From: DATLGB01 sp037724045
GTDB lineage: Bacteria > Actinomycetota > Thermoleophilia > Solirubrobacterales > Solirubrobacteraceae
NCBI GenBank assembly: GCA_037724045.1
Contig: JBBJOW010000031.1
Location: forward strand, 1-42,089
DNA length: 42,089 nucleotides
Direction of reading: 5' to 3'
Part shown: positions 8,734 through 16,859 of the stretch, piece after piece
Layout: the number at the start of each line of letters is the position of its first letter
Numbering within the stretch: position 1 is the stretch's first letter
The notes under the pieces: model-generated
Databases searched by the model: none
What the model saw: the letters and a program-made list of their open reading frames with translations, nothing else
What the model was told of the DNA's origin: nothing
Program-made: the position numbers and the translations under genes

Positions 8734-9471
8734 TCATCCGGCCAACGCCATGCGGCCACGTTCGTCGGCGACGGCGTTGGCGGCGCGATCCTCCTCGTCG
8801 AGCTCTGACAGCTCCGCACCCTGGGCGACCCGCCGGGCACCGCCCGCCTCGTCGGAGAGGTCGACCTCGAAGCGGTACCAGCTCAGCTCCCACATCACGA
8901 AGAGGCTGACCACGCTGGGCTCGACCTCCGACGTGCGCACGGCGACCTCGGGGGCGCCGAGCGAGCGCGAGACGCCCGCGACCGTGCGGGGATGCTCGCC
9001 GTTGTTGAAGACCTCGAGGGCGCGCTCCATCTTGAGCTCGGCGTTGGTCGGGACGGCACGTACGTTGCGCGGCTCGCGCGTGAAGTCGGGCACCGGGTCG
9101 GGCTCGCGACGGGGTGCGCGCTCGGTCACGACGGGATGGTCCTCGAGCTCCGCGGCGAGCTGGGGGTGCATCTCGTCTTCCTCGACCTCCCCCGGCTCCG
9201 CGCCGGCGGCGCCGCCCCGGCGGGTGCGCAACCGCCCGAACAGCGACCGTCCGCGGCCGTCCACGCGCGGCACGCTGGAGAGCTCGTCGGCGCCGGCCTC
9301 GCGGATCCAGCCCTCGTGGGTCGCACGCACCGTGCACAGCTCGCAGACCAGGCGGCGCTGGCCTCCGTGCAGGAACGGCTCGGCGCGCTCGCCCCGCAGC
9401 AGCGTGCGCTCGCAGACGTCGCAGAGGACGTCCTGGCGATTCGTCTTGATGTCACGCGACTTCAGAGGCAC
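8734..9471 (-). CDS. Unknown protein with N-terminal zinc-ribbon-like motif
   Basis: A 245-residue protein of unknown function. Two CxxC pairs (C17/C20 and C43/C46) flank a short basic segment and probably bind zinc. A long charged, probably disordered linker follows (about residues 70-140). The C-terminal part holds an alpha-helical block (LEVFNNGEHPRTVAGVSRSLG) that looks like a small DNA-binding or partner domain, then LFVMWELSWYRFEVDL and an acidic tail. GTG 9471 was chosen because it precedes a plausible N-terminus, VPLKSRDIKT; a start further upstream would run into the divergent gene. Likely first gene of the operon ending in RNase HI. Confidence 0.65.
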   Translation of the reverse strand: MPLKSRDIKTNRQDVLCDVCERTLLRGERAEPFLHGGQRRLVCELCTVRATHEGWIREAGADELSSVPRVDGRGRSLFGRLRTRRGGAAGAEPGEVEEDEMHPQLAAELEDHPVVTERAPRREPDPVPDFTREPRNVRAVPTNAELKMERALEVFNNGEHPRTVAGVSRSLGAPEVAVRTSEVEPSVVSLFVMWELSWYRFEVDLSDEAGGARRVAQGAELSELDEEDRAANAVADERGRMALAG

Positions 9472-9556
9472 AAAGCGCCAGCGTACAACGAAGTTTCGCC
9501 CCTCCGGCACGCCGCGCGCGGCGGCCTCCGGGCGACGTTGTGGGCACAATGAGCGC

Positions 9557-9883
9557 ATGGATCGATCGCTGGTCGCCCTCGGCGCCGCGCCTCTCGCCGC
9601 CGGAGCGCTCGTGCCGGTCGACGCGGTGATGGACGGTCCGCTGCTGTGCCCGTTCCAGGCGGTGACCGGCGCGCCGTGCCCGTTCTGCGGGGCGACGCGG
9701 GCCTTCGCGCTGTTCGGGCACGCCGATGCGCGCTGGCTGGACTACGGGGCGGTGTGGATCGTCGTCGCGCTCGTGGTCGTGGCGATCGGGGTGGCGGGGC
9801 GGCGGATCGCGTGGCGGGCGGTCGTCGCCGCGGCCGCGACGGCTTGGGCGTGGGCACTCGCCCAAGCCGCCACCATCACGTGA
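9557..9883 (+). CDS. DUF2752 membrane protein
   Basis: A 108-residue protein of the DUF2752 family, recognised by the motif CPFQAVTGAPCPFCGATRA with its cysteines and GxTRA. Hydrophobic segments follow at about residues 65-85 and 90-106, so it is an integral membrane protein. The family function is not established. The ATG at 9557 is in frame; an overlapping ATG at 9549 is not. Its last 8 bases overlap the 3' end of the convergent DUF4190-type gene: the shared bases TCACGTGA serve as stop-containing sequence on both strands. Confidence 0.8.
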   Translation: MDRSLVALGAAPLAAGALVPVDAVMDGPLLCPFQAVTGAPCPFCGATRAFALFGHADARWLDYGAVWIVVALVVVAIGVAGRRIAWRAVVAAAATAWAWALAQAATIT

Positions 9884-10412
9884 GGACGATGATGCCGGCC
9901 GCGACCAGGCCCAGCAGGACGATCAGCACCGAGGTCGAGACGATCCCGAGCGCGTAGCCCCAGGTGGCGAGACCGCGGCCCCCGAGGGCCGGATCGGCGT
10001 CGATCTGCCGACGCGCCTTGAGGCCGTAGTGGATCGCGAAGGGTCCGATGAACCCGCAGAAGGCGACGCTGGCGATGCCGACCACGAGCGCGGCCGTCGC
10101 GTCGCTCGGGACGGGCTTGCGCGTCTGGAAGCCCTGCGGCGGCCAGGGTGCCTGCCGCTCGGGCGGCGGCGACGCCGGTGGCTCCGATGCGTGCAGGGCG
10201 GGGTCGGGCCACGCGAGCGGAGAGGCCTCGGCGGCGGGCGGCCGGGGCGGGAGCGGCGGCAGCGGAGCGGGCGCCGGCGGGGCGAAGCCCGCCCGGGGTG
10301 CCTCGGGCTCCGGTTGGGCCTGCGGCGGCGGGTCGCCCGCGCGCGGCTCGTCGTCGTCCTTGTCGGGGCCCGGACCGAACGGCGCCCAAGAAGACTCCGG
10401 GTCGCCGCTCAA
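9876..10412 (-). CDS. Proline-rich DUF4190-type membrane protein
   Basis: A 178-residue protein with a long, low-complexity N-terminal half rich in proline and alanine (to about residue 100). It is followed by two transmembrane helices in the arrangement typical of DUF4190: AALVVGIASVAFCGFIG, a short basic loop with LKARRQID, then a second helix near the C-terminus. Function unknown; the disordered part is probably cytoplasmic. The TTG start at 10412 overlaps the sigma-factor stop in a TTGA junction, which suggests translational coupling. That coupling makes it the third gene of an xerD-sigma-DUF4190 unit. Confidence 0.65.
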   Translation of the reverse strand: MSGDPESSWAPFGPGPDKDDDEPRAGDPPPQAQPEPEAPRAGFAPPAPAPLPPLPPRPPAAEASPLAWPDPALHASEPPASPPPERQAPWPPQGFQTRKPVPSDATAALVVGIASVAFCGFIGPFAIHYGLKARRQIDADPALGGRGLATWGYALGIVSTSVLIVLLGLVAAGIIVLT

Positions 10413-11194
10413 TCCCTGAGGTTGTCGCCTTGGAGACGGCTCTTGAGCCGCAGGACGGCCTTCGTGTGCAGCTGCGAGATGCGCGATTCCGTCACTCCGA
10501 GGACCTCGCCGATCTCGCGAAGGGTCAGGTTCTCGTAGTAGTAGAGGGCGATCACGAGCTTCTCGCGCTCGGGCAGCGCGCTGATGGCGTCCGCGAGGCG
10601 GTCCTTGAGCTCGGACTGGTCGAGCATCTGCTGCGGATCCGGGGCGTCGGGGTCGTGCAGGGTGTCGAGCAGGGAGACCTGGTCGCCGCTTGCGTCCGAC
10701 ACCGCCCACAGCTCGTCGAGAGCGACCACGGTCGAGTTGGAGATCTTGACGAGCGCCTCCTGGAACTCGTCGACGGTGATGTGCATCTCCGCCGCCATCT
10801 CCTCGTCCGTCGGCGTCCGGTGCAGCTTGTGCTCGAGCTTGCCGTGGGTGCGCTCGATCTCCCTGGCGCGGGCGCGAACGGACCTCGGCACCCAGTCCAG
10901 GGCGCGCAGCTCGTCGATGATCGCGCCCTTGATGCGCGTGATCGCGTAGGTCTCGAACTTGATCTCACGGGCGATGTCGAACCGCTCGATCGCATTGATG
11001 AGGCCGATCAGCCCGTACGAGACGAGGTCGGCTTCCTCGACGTGCGCGGGCAGCCCGGAGGACATGCGGCCGGCGACGTACTTGACCAGCGGCGAGTAGG
11101 CCACGACCAGCTGCTCGCGCGCGCGCTCGGACCCGGTCGACTTGTACTTGCGCCAGAGGTCACGGAGCTCGATCGCTTTGACGTTGGTTTCCAA
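10409..11194 (-). CDS. whiG: FliA/WhiG-family sigma factor
   Basis: A 261-residue alternative sigma factor of the sigma-28 family. Region 2 is visible at about residues 25-100 (VAYSPLVKYVAGRMSSGLP, ERFDIAREIKFETYA). Region 3 follows (WVPRSVRARAREIE). Region 4 has a clear helix-turn-helix, LTLREIGEVLGVTESRISQ, near the C-terminus. In actinomycetes the orthologue WhiG controls sporulation or late development; in motile bacteria FliA controls flagella. No flagellar or whi gene is in view, so the regulon is open. The start is a TTG 4 bases after xerD; no strong ribosome-binding site is visible, which fits coupling to xerD. Confidence 0.9.
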   Translation of the reverse strand: METNVKAIELRDLWRKYKSTGSERAREQLVVAYSPLVKYVAGRMSSGLPAHVEEADLVSYGLIGLINAIERFDIAREIKFETYAITRIKGAIIDELRALDWVPRSVRARAREIERTHGKLEHKLHRTPTDEEMAAEMHITVDEFQEALVKISNSTVVALDELWAVSDASGDQVSLLDTLHDPDAPDPQQMLDQSELKDRLADAISALPEREKLVIALYYYENLTLREIGEVLGVTESRISQLHTKAVLRLKSRLQGDNLRD

Positions 11195-11198
11195 GTGA

Positions 11199-12122
11199 CT
11201 AAGCCCGAGGGTGACTTTTCGCGTACGCCGCGCGCAGGCGGGCGGAGTCTACGCGAGTGTAGACCTGGGTCGTCGAGATGGTCGCGTGTCCCAGCAGCTC
11301 CTGGATGACCCGGAGGTCGGCGCCGCCCTCGAGGAGATGGGTGGCGAACGAGTGCCGCAGCGCGTGCGGGTGCACGGCGCCCTGGGCGCGGGCGTGGCGC
11401 GCCCAGGCCCGCAGGCGCCGCCGGACGTCGGACGTCGACAGCCGCCGGCCGGTCTTGGAGAGAAACAGCGCGGGCTCGTCCCCGCCGGCGGCCAAGGCGG
11501 TCCGGCCTCGCTCGAGGTAGCGCCGCAGCGCCAGCAGCGCAGGCTCGCCCGCGGGCAGGATGCGCGTCTTGGCGCCCTTCCCCTCGACGCGCAGCTCCTC
11601 GGCCTCGAAGTCGACCGACGTGACGTCGAGGGTGACGAGCTCTTCGGCACGCAGGCCACAGCCGTAGGCGATCTCGAACAGGGCGCGGTCGCGCAACTCG
11701 AGCGGCGTCGTGGTGGGGATCTTGTCCAGCAGCGCCGCGACGTCGGTCTGGTTGAGCGCGAGCGGGAGCGGCTGGTCCTTGCGCGGCAGCGGCAGCAGGT
11801 CGGCGGGATTGGCGCCCATGTGGCCGTGCTCGACCTGCGACGTGAAGAACTGGCGAGCGGCGGCGATCTTGCGGGCGACGGTCGCCGCCGCAACCCGGCG
11901 CTCGGAGAGGTGCGCGGCGTAACGGCGCAGCGCCTTGTAGTCGACCTCGGCAGGATCCAGGCCGCGCTGAGCGCACCAGCGTGCGAGCTGGCCGAGGTCG
12001 ATCCCGTACGCCCGCCGGGTGCGCTCGGCGGCACCGCGGCGGCGCAGGTCCTTGTCGAAGAGGGTCAGCGCCTCCCGCCATGCTGCGGATAGCGTCTGCC
12101 GCTCAGTGGCCGAGTTCTTCAT
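11199..12122 (-). CDS. xerD: Tyrosine recombinase XerD
   Basis: Site-specific recombinase that resolves chromosome dimers at dif with a partner XerC. The protein of 307 residues has the N-terminal SAM-like core-binding domain (to ~115) and a catalytic domain with the full set: R158 (CGLRAEEL), K182 (EGKGAK), H253 and R256 (HPHALRH), H279 (LLGHATIS) and nucleophile Y288 (TTQVYTRV). The position near dprA and the WhiG-type sigma gene is typical of actinobacterial xer genes. A GTG at 12134 is an alternative start. Either start overlaps the beginning of the small plus-strand gene at 12106. No partner xerC lies in this window. Confidence 0.92.
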   Translation of the reverse strand: MKNSATERQTLSAAWREALTLFDKDLRRRGAAERTRRAYGIDLGQLARWCAQRGLDPAEVDYKALRRYAAHLSERRVAAATVARKIAAARQFFTSQVEHGHMGANPADLLPLPRKDQPLPLALNQTDVAALLDKIPTTTPLELRDRALFEIAYGCGLRAEELVTLDVTSVDFEAEELRVEGKGAKTRILPAGEPALLALRRYLERGRTALAAGGDEPALFLSKTGRRLSTSDVRRRLRAWARHARAQGAVHPHALRHSFATHLLEGGADLRVIQELLGHATISTTQVYTRVDSARLRAAYAKSHPRA

Positions 12123-12387
12123 CGACACCGACACGGGTCAGATCGCCACCGGGCGCCAGCTGGTGGAAAGCGGCATCGCGGACCTGATCGACGGGCCGCC
12201 ACGACCATGGTTCAAGATCAAGGGCTCGGGGGACGCGACGACACTTTGGTACGCCGTCATGCGCAAACGGACACGAGGAGTGCACATCGGTGCCCTGTGC
12301 ATTCGCCACTCCGACCACCACGCCTCCCTGCTGCGCAAAGGTTGGGAGGAGGTCCCCCACTCCGAGATCGGGACTCAGCCGATGTAG
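12106..12387 (+). CDS. Small unknown protein overlapping xerD and the L,D-transpeptidase gene
   Basis: A 93-residue ORF (GTG start, VAEFFIDTDTGQIATG) that fills the 250-base gap between xerD and the L,D-transpeptidase gene, on the opposite strand to both. The protein looks globular and soluble, with WFKIKGSGDATTLWYAVMR and a C-terminal HSDHHASLLRKGWEEV. I do not recognise a family. Third codon positions are G/C-rich in the first half and weaker in the second (for example CCA, CGA, ACA, GGA), unlike the neighbours. It overlaps the xerD 5' end by 17 bases and the transpeptidase 3' end by 13. It could be a recently acquired or poorly conserved gene. Confidence 0.5.
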   Translation: MAEFFIDTDTGQIATGRQLVESGIADLIDGPPRPWFKIKGSGDATTLWYAVMRKRTRGVHIGALCIRHSDHHASLLRKGWEEVPHSEIGTQPM

Positions 12388-13412
12388 ACGGGGGTGCCGA
12401 CGTCGACGTGCTCGTAGAGCTCCTCGACGTCGGGGATCGCCATGCGCACGCAGCCGTGCGAGGCGGCGGTGCCGAGGGAGTACGTCGCGTCGGTGCCGTG
12501 GATGCCCGCGCCGTTGTAGATGCCCAGCCAGCGCGACTTGAGCGGGTTGCTGGGGCCGGGCGGGATCTGCTGGCCGGCGAGCGAGCCCGTCCAGTCGGAA
12601 TCGGGCACCGTCCACACGGGATCAACGGCCATGTTCTGGATGTCGTACAGGCCGGCGGGCGTGTCGTAGCCGGCCGCGCCGATGGCGACGGTGTAGTCGA
12701 GCGTCGGCTTGAGATCCTCGTAGAGGGTCAGGCTGAAGCTCGCGCGATCGACCACGATGACGCTCGGATAGTCATCCTTGAGTTCGTCGGTCGTGACCTT
12801 CGGCTGGATCGTGGAGGTGCGCACGCGCAGGTCGCGCTTGGCCGTGGGCGACGCGAGCTTGCGGCTGATCGCCTTGGCGAGGAAGGTCTCGTTGACCTCG
12901 ATGCCGGTCTGCTCCTTGACGGTCTCGACGCCTGCGGTGGAGATGTCGACGTCGGCATCGACGGCCTTGCGGTCGAGTGTCTTGGCGACGCGCTCGGCCA
13001 TGTCGGAGACCGCCTTGCGGTCGAAGCTGACGGTCACGTCGAGCTCCTCGTCGATGCTGCCGCCCGTGAGCCCGCGGAAGCTGCGGACGAAGATGTTGTC
13101 GGCGCGCGAGCGCTGCAGCGCCTGATCGACCGTCGAATCGACGTCGACCGCGATCCGAGCGCGCTTGGCGGTCAGGGTGAACTTGCGATCCTCGTAGCGC
13201 GCCCGCACCGGCTCGAGCAGGCGTGCGGACACCCTCGACTCCAGCTTGGCCGTGGCCTCGGCGCGATCCATGCCGCCGATGTCGACACCGCCGACGGTCA
13301 CGCCCTCGGCGATCTGGTCCGCTCGGCCCGAGTCGTAGAGGTACAGCCCGCCACCCAGCAGGACGAGAACGACGAGGAAGCCGGAGACGGCCATGAACGA
13401 CTTGGAACGCAT
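12375..13412 (-). CDS. L,D-transpeptidase (YkuD) with N-terminal peptidoglycan-binding-like domain
   Basis: Cell-wall enzyme that forms 3-3 peptidoglycan cross-links or attaches proteins to the wall. The 345-residue protein begins with a short cytoplasmic tail and one transmembrane helix (residues ~8-27), so the rest is extracytoplasmic. Residues ~35-215 resemble the PG-binding-4/VanW-type region found before YkuD domains. The YkuD domain (from ~220) carries GIHGTD and the catalytic motif SHGCVRM, with H319 and nucleophile C321. The start ATG is 44 bases from the divergent alpha/beta-hydrolase gene. Confidence 0.92.
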   Translation of the reverse strand: MRSKSFMAVSGFLVVLVLLGGGLYLYDSGRADQIAEGVTVGGVDIGGMDRAEATAKLESRVSARLLEPVRARYEDRKFTLTAKRARIAVDVDSTVDQALQRSRADNIFVRSFRGLTGGSIDEELDVTVSFDRKAVSDMAERVAKTLDRKAVDADVDISTAGVETVKEQTGIEVNETFLAKAISRKLASPTAKRDLRVRTSTIQPKVTTDELKDDYPSVIVVDRASFSLTLYEDLKPTLDYTVAIGAAGYDTPAGLYDIQNMAVDPVWTVPDSDWTGSLAGQQIPPGPSNPLKSRWLGIYNGAGIHGTDATYSLGTAASHGCVRMAIPDVEELYEHVDVGTPVYIG

Positions 13413-13456
13413 GCGCTGGCAAACTGTACGGCGATGACCCGACGACTGGTTGCCCT

Positions 13457-14311
13457 ATGAGCGTTGACGCGCCAAGTTGGATCGGCGTCGACTGGCCGAA
13501 GCACACGAAGCGCTCGGGCGGGATCAACTACGTCGACATCGGCGAGGGCCCTCCGCTGGTGTTCGTGCACGGGCTCGGAGGGTCATGGCAGACCTGGCTT
13601 GAGAACCTGCCGTTCTTCGCCAGGACGCACCGCTGCATCGCTCCGGACCTACCGGGGTTCGGGGAGTCCGACGAGATGGACGGCGAGGTGTCGATGACGC
13701 GCTACGCCCAGGTGCTTGAAGAACTGCTCGGCGAAGAGGGGATCGAGCGGTGCGCGGTTGTCGGGAACTCCATGGGCGGATTCATCGCGCTGGAGATGGC
13801 GTTGAAGTTCCCGGTCGCAGTGGACCGGCTGGTGCTCGTGTCGGCTGCCGTGCTGTGGCAGGAGTACCGCCGGGCTCGACCGCTGGTCGCGGTCGCCGGC
13901 GTCACCGAGGGCGTCACGGGACGGCTGCTGGCGGAGGCGGCGGCGCTGCTGGCGAGCCGCCCGCGGCTGCGTGAGCTCGCGCTGCAGTTCGGAGGGATCC
14001 GCGCGCCGCGCAAGCTGTCGCTGGAACTGCAGCGCGAGCTCGTGCTCACCGCGCGGCGGACGCCTGGCTTCCTGCCGGCGCTGCAGGCGCTCGCCTCCTA
14101 TCCCCTCCGCGAGGAGCTGCCGAAGATCCGCTGCCCGGCGCTGATCGTCTGGGGCGACGAGGACCCGCTCGTCGGCGTCGAACACGCCGACGAGCTCGCG
14201 CGCGCCATGCCGGACGCGCGCGTCTCCATCTACGAGCGCACCGGCCACGTCGTCCAGCTCGAGCGCCCCGAGCGCTTCAACCGCGAGGTCGCGGAGTTCC
14301 TCAGCGGGTGA
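13457..14311 (+). CDS. Alpha/beta-fold hydrolase
   Basis: A 284-residue single-domain alpha/beta hydrolase, probably cytosolic (no signal peptide). Visible are the oxyanion-hole segment VFVHGLGGSWQTW, the nucleophile elbow GNSMGG, an acid candidate in WGDEDPLV, and the histidine in TGHVVQLERP. These suggest an esterase, lipase or epoxide-hydrolase-like activity on a small substrate; the substrate cannot be named. Its last 11 bases overlap the 3' end of the convergent ilvD gene. Confidence 0.85.
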   Translation: MSVDAPSWIGVDWPKHTKRSGGINYVDIGEGPPLVFVHGLGGSWQTWLENLPFFARTHRCIAPDLPGFGESDEMDGEVSMTRYAQVLEELLGEEGIERCAVVGNSMGGFIALEMALKFPVAVDRLVLVSAAVLWQEYRRARPLVAVAGVTEGVTGRLLAEAAALLASRPRLRELALQFGGIRAPRKLSLELQRELVLTARRTPGFLPALQALASYPLREELPKIRCPALIVWGDEDPLVGVEHADELARAMPDARVSIYERTGHVVQLERPERFNREVAEFLSG

Positions 14312-15974
14312 TGGCGCCTTCGGCGGCGCTGGAGACGAGCTTTGCGTACTTGGCCAGGACGCCCGAGCCGGTCGGCGGCTGCGGGCCCTCGTAGGCCGCG
14401 ACGCGCACGGCGATCTCCTCATCGGAGAGGTCGACGTCCATGCGGCGCCTGGCGACGTCGATGGTGATCGTGTCGCCCTCTCCGACAGCGGCGATCGGGC
14501 CGCCCTTGACCGCCTCAGGAGCGACGTGGCCCGCCATGAACCCGCGGGTGGCGCCGGAGAACCGGCCGTCCGTGAGCAGCGCGACGTGCTCACCCATCCC
14601 GGACCCGGCCAGAGCCGCGGTGACCGCAAGCATCTCGCGCATCCCCGGTCCGCCGACGGGGCCCTCGTTGCGGATCACGAGGACATCCCCTTCGTTGATG
14701 CCGTTGGAGATGACCGCGTTCATGGCGGATTCCTCACCTTCGAAAACGCGCGCGGGCCCCTGGTGGTACCGGCGCTCGTGTCCGCTCAGCTTCACGACCG
14801 ATCCGTCCGGCGCGAGGTTGCCACGCAAGATGGCGAGCCCGCCCGTCGGCTTGAGCGGCTCGTCGGCCGGCAGGACGACCTCCTGGCCGTCGAGCTCGAC
14901 GGCGGCGCGGGCGATCTCCCCCACCGTCTGGCCGGTGACCGTGGGCGCGTCCTCGTGCAACTGGCCGAGCTCCATGAGCCGTTTGGCGACCAGCGGGACG
15001 CCACCGGCCTCGTGCAGGTCGACGGCGACGTAACGGCCGCCCGGCTTGAGGTCGCAGGTGGTCGCGGTCGCCTCGGAGATGCGGTCGAAGTCCTCCAGGC
15101 CGAGCTCGACCCCCGTCTCGCGCGCGAGCGCCATCAGGTGCAGCACGCCGTTGGTGGAGCCGCCGCTGGTGGCGATCGCGGCGATCGCGTTCTCGAGGCC
15201 CTTGCGCGTGATGATCTCGCGCGGCCGCACGCCGCGGGCTAGCACATCCATGACCAGGCGCCCGGCCTCCTTGGCGACCTCGGGCTTGGCGCCGTTCTCG
15301 GCCGGCACCATGCTCGACCCCATCGGGCTCAGGCCCATGATCTCGAAGACCATCGCCATGGTGTTGGCGGTGAACTGGGCGCCGCACGCGCCGGCCCCGG
15401 GTGAGGCGTGCTTCTCGAGGTCGGCGAGGTCCTCATCGGACATCTTCCCGGCGGCGTGGGCGCCGACGGCCTCGAAGACGTCCTGGATGGTGACGTCGCG
15501 CCCGCGCCAATGGCCGGGGGCGATCGAGCCGCCGTAGAGCAGGACGCCGGGGATGTTGACCCGCGCGAGCGCCATCGCTCCGCCGGGGATCGTCTTGTCG
15601 CAGCCGACGAGGACCACCAGGGCGTCGAAGAGGTGGCCTTCGGCGACGAGCTCGATGCTGTCGGCGATCACCTCGCGGGAGACGAGCGAGGTCTTCATCC
15701 CGCTCGTGCCCATGGTGATGCCGTCGGAGATCGCGATCGTGTTGAGCTCCATCGGCGTGCCACCCGCCTCGCGGATGCCCTCCTTGACCTTCGCCGACAG
15801 CGCGCGCAGGTGGAAGTTGCAGGGCATGGTCTCGATCCACGTCGAGGCGACGCCGACGATCGGCTTCGACAGCGCCTCCTCGTCGAAGCCGATGCCGTGC
15901 AGGTATGCGCGTGCGGCCGCGCGGTGGGGCCCGTCGGTGAGCTGACGGGATCGGTGCTTGAGATCGAACGCCAT
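14301..15974 (-). CDS. ilvD: Dihydroxy-acid dehydratase
   Basis: Catalyses the third common step of valine and isoleucine synthesis, dehydrating 2,3-dihydroxy acids to 2-keto acids, and feeds pantothenate. The 557-residue length fits the family. Three iron-sulphur cluster cysteines are in place: C52 (MPCNFHL), C125 (VGCDKT) and C197 (GACGAQFTANTM). The catalytic serine motif DGRFSGATRGF is near residue 470. The three-cysteine set points to a [2Fe-2S] enzyme. The ATG overlaps the stop of the upstream unknown gene (TGATG), so translation is probably coupled. No attenuator or leader peptide is seen; other ilv genes are absent from the window. Confidence 0.96.
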   Translation of the reverse strand: MAFDLKHRSRQLTDGPHRAAARAYLHGIGFDEEALSKPIVGVASTWIETMPCNFHLRALSAKVKEGIREAGGTPMELNTIAISDGITMGTSGMKTSLVSREVIADSIELVAEGHLFDALVVLVGCDKTIPGGAMALARVNIPGVLLYGGSIAPGHWRGRDVTIQDVFEAVGAHAAGKMSDEDLADLEKHASPGAGACGAQFTANTMAMVFEIMGLSPMGSSMVPAENGAKPEVAKEAGRLVMDVLARGVRPREIITRKGLENAIAAIATSGGSTNGVLHLMALARETGVELGLEDFDRISEATATTCDLKPGGRYVAVDLHEAGGVPLVAKRLMELGQLHEDAPTVTGQTVGEIARAAVELDGQEVVLPADEPLKPTGGLAILRGNLAPDGSVVKLSGHERRYHQGPARVFEGEESAMNAVISNGINEGDVLVIRNEGPVGGPGMREMLAVTAALAGSGMGEHVALLTDGRFSGATRGFMAGHVAPEAVKGGPIAAVGEGDTITIDVARRRMDVDLSDEEIAVRVAAYEGPQPPTGSGVLAKYAKLVSSAAEGAITR

Positions 15975-16606
15975 CAGGGGGTCGGTTCGACGCTACCGGA
16001 CGCCTCTACGCGCGCGTTGCGCTCGAGGCGTACGCGTTCCCACTGGCGCAGGCGCCACAGGTCGCGGGCGACCTTGCGAGGGTCGATCTGCCGGCCGGGC
16101 AGGTGCAGGTTGGCCGAGCTGATCAGCCGCTGCTCGTCGCCCTTGATGCCCATCCACTTGGCGAGGACGTCGTCGGAGTCGGGCAGGCGCGGCGAGCCGA
16201 ACGGCCGGGTCTCGTCGGGGAACTCGACGCAGTACTCGTTGAGCAGCTGGCCGGTCTGGGGCAGGTAGGCGACGATCGGCTTGTGGGGGTAGACGAGGTA
16301 GGCGTACGGCGCGCCACCCAGGTCCCAGCCCTCCTCGGGGCCGCCGGCCTGGCCGCCCCACACCCGCAGGAAGCCGAGGTCGCGGTACATCTCCCACTCC
16401 TCGTCGTTGACGCAGGAGCGCAGCAGCTCGCGGGCGCGGGTCTCGGCGCGGCGTTCGCGGCCGGGGTCGTAGACGGGGATGCCCTCAGCGCGAGCCTCAC
16501 GGCCCGCGCGGATGCGCTCCGCCGCTCGCCGCAGCAGGGGCGTGAACGCCTCCCACATCAGGGCGATCACGACGATCGCCGAAGCGATCAGCGCCGCGGC
16601 CATCAT
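15974..16606 (-). CDS. Unknown membrane-anchored protein in the thiD-ilvD operon
   Basis: A 210-residue protein with one N-terminal transmembrane helix (about residues 3-20, AALIASAIVVIALMW) and a soluble cytoplasmic or periplasmic part. It shows a basic amphipathic stretch after the helix, then an aromatic, tryptophan-rich middle (FLRVWGGQ, APYAYLVYPHKPIVAYLP), a conserved-looking YCVEFPDETRPFGSPRLPDSD, and a charged helical end. I do not recognise a family. The first ATG overlaps the preceding gene's stop (ATGA) and its own stop overlaps the ilvD start, so it is embedded in the operon. Confidence 0.7.
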   Translation of the reverse strand: MMAAALIASAIVVIALMWEAFTPLLRRAAERIRAGREARAEGIPVYDPGRERRAETRARELLRSCVNDEEWEMYRDLGFLRVWGGQAGGPEEGWDLGGAPYAYLVYPHKPIVAYLPQTGQLLNEYCVEFPDETRPFGSPRLPDSDDVLAKWMGIKGDEQRLISSANLHLPGRQIDPRKVARDLWRLRQWERVRLERNARVEASGSVEPTP

Positions 16607-16848
16607 CCCCCGGCGGCGCGCGGGAAGAAGATGACGCGATCCGTGTCGCGCGGGATCTGATCGAAGGCCTGGACCATCGTGGCCTTGCGACGGCCCGCGT
16701 CGGAGGTCACCGGAACCGCCGCCCACATGCCCGCATCGAGCTGGCGGCGGAACTCGTCGATGAGGGCCCGCTCCTCGTCGGCGACCCCCGGGTCTCCCTC
16801 GGCGATGAGCTGTTCGCCGTAGCCGGGTCGCATGCGTAGGAACTTCAT
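16603..16848 (-). CDS. Small unknown soluble protein in the thiD-ilvD operon
   Basis: An 81-residue ORF starting MKFLRMRPGYGEQLIAEG, 11 bases after the thiD stop and overlapping the next gene by 4 bases (ATGA). It has a predicted helix (DEERALIDEFRRQLDAGMW) and two strand-like segments (WAAVPVTS, DRVIFFPRA). This hints at a small alpha/beta domain, perhaps a binding partner of the following gene product. No family is recognised. Gene spacing and coding quality make it likely real. Confidence 0.65.
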   Translation of the reverse strand: MKFLRMRPGYGEQLIAEGDPGVADEERALIDEFRRQLDAGMWAAVPVTSDAGRRKATMVQAFDQIPRDTDRVIFFPRAAGG

Positions 16849-16859
16849 CGAGCCAGCGA

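Noticed and set aside
11199..12122. XerD-like gene as an integrase of a mobile element
   Set aside because: It lies in the conserved housekeeping order next to the sigma factor, with no attachment sites or phage genes nearby.
15975..16602. Leader peptide or attenuator for ilvD
   Set aside because: The upstream region is fully occupied by a coupled coding gene; no run of Ile/Val/Leu codons with a terminator is present.
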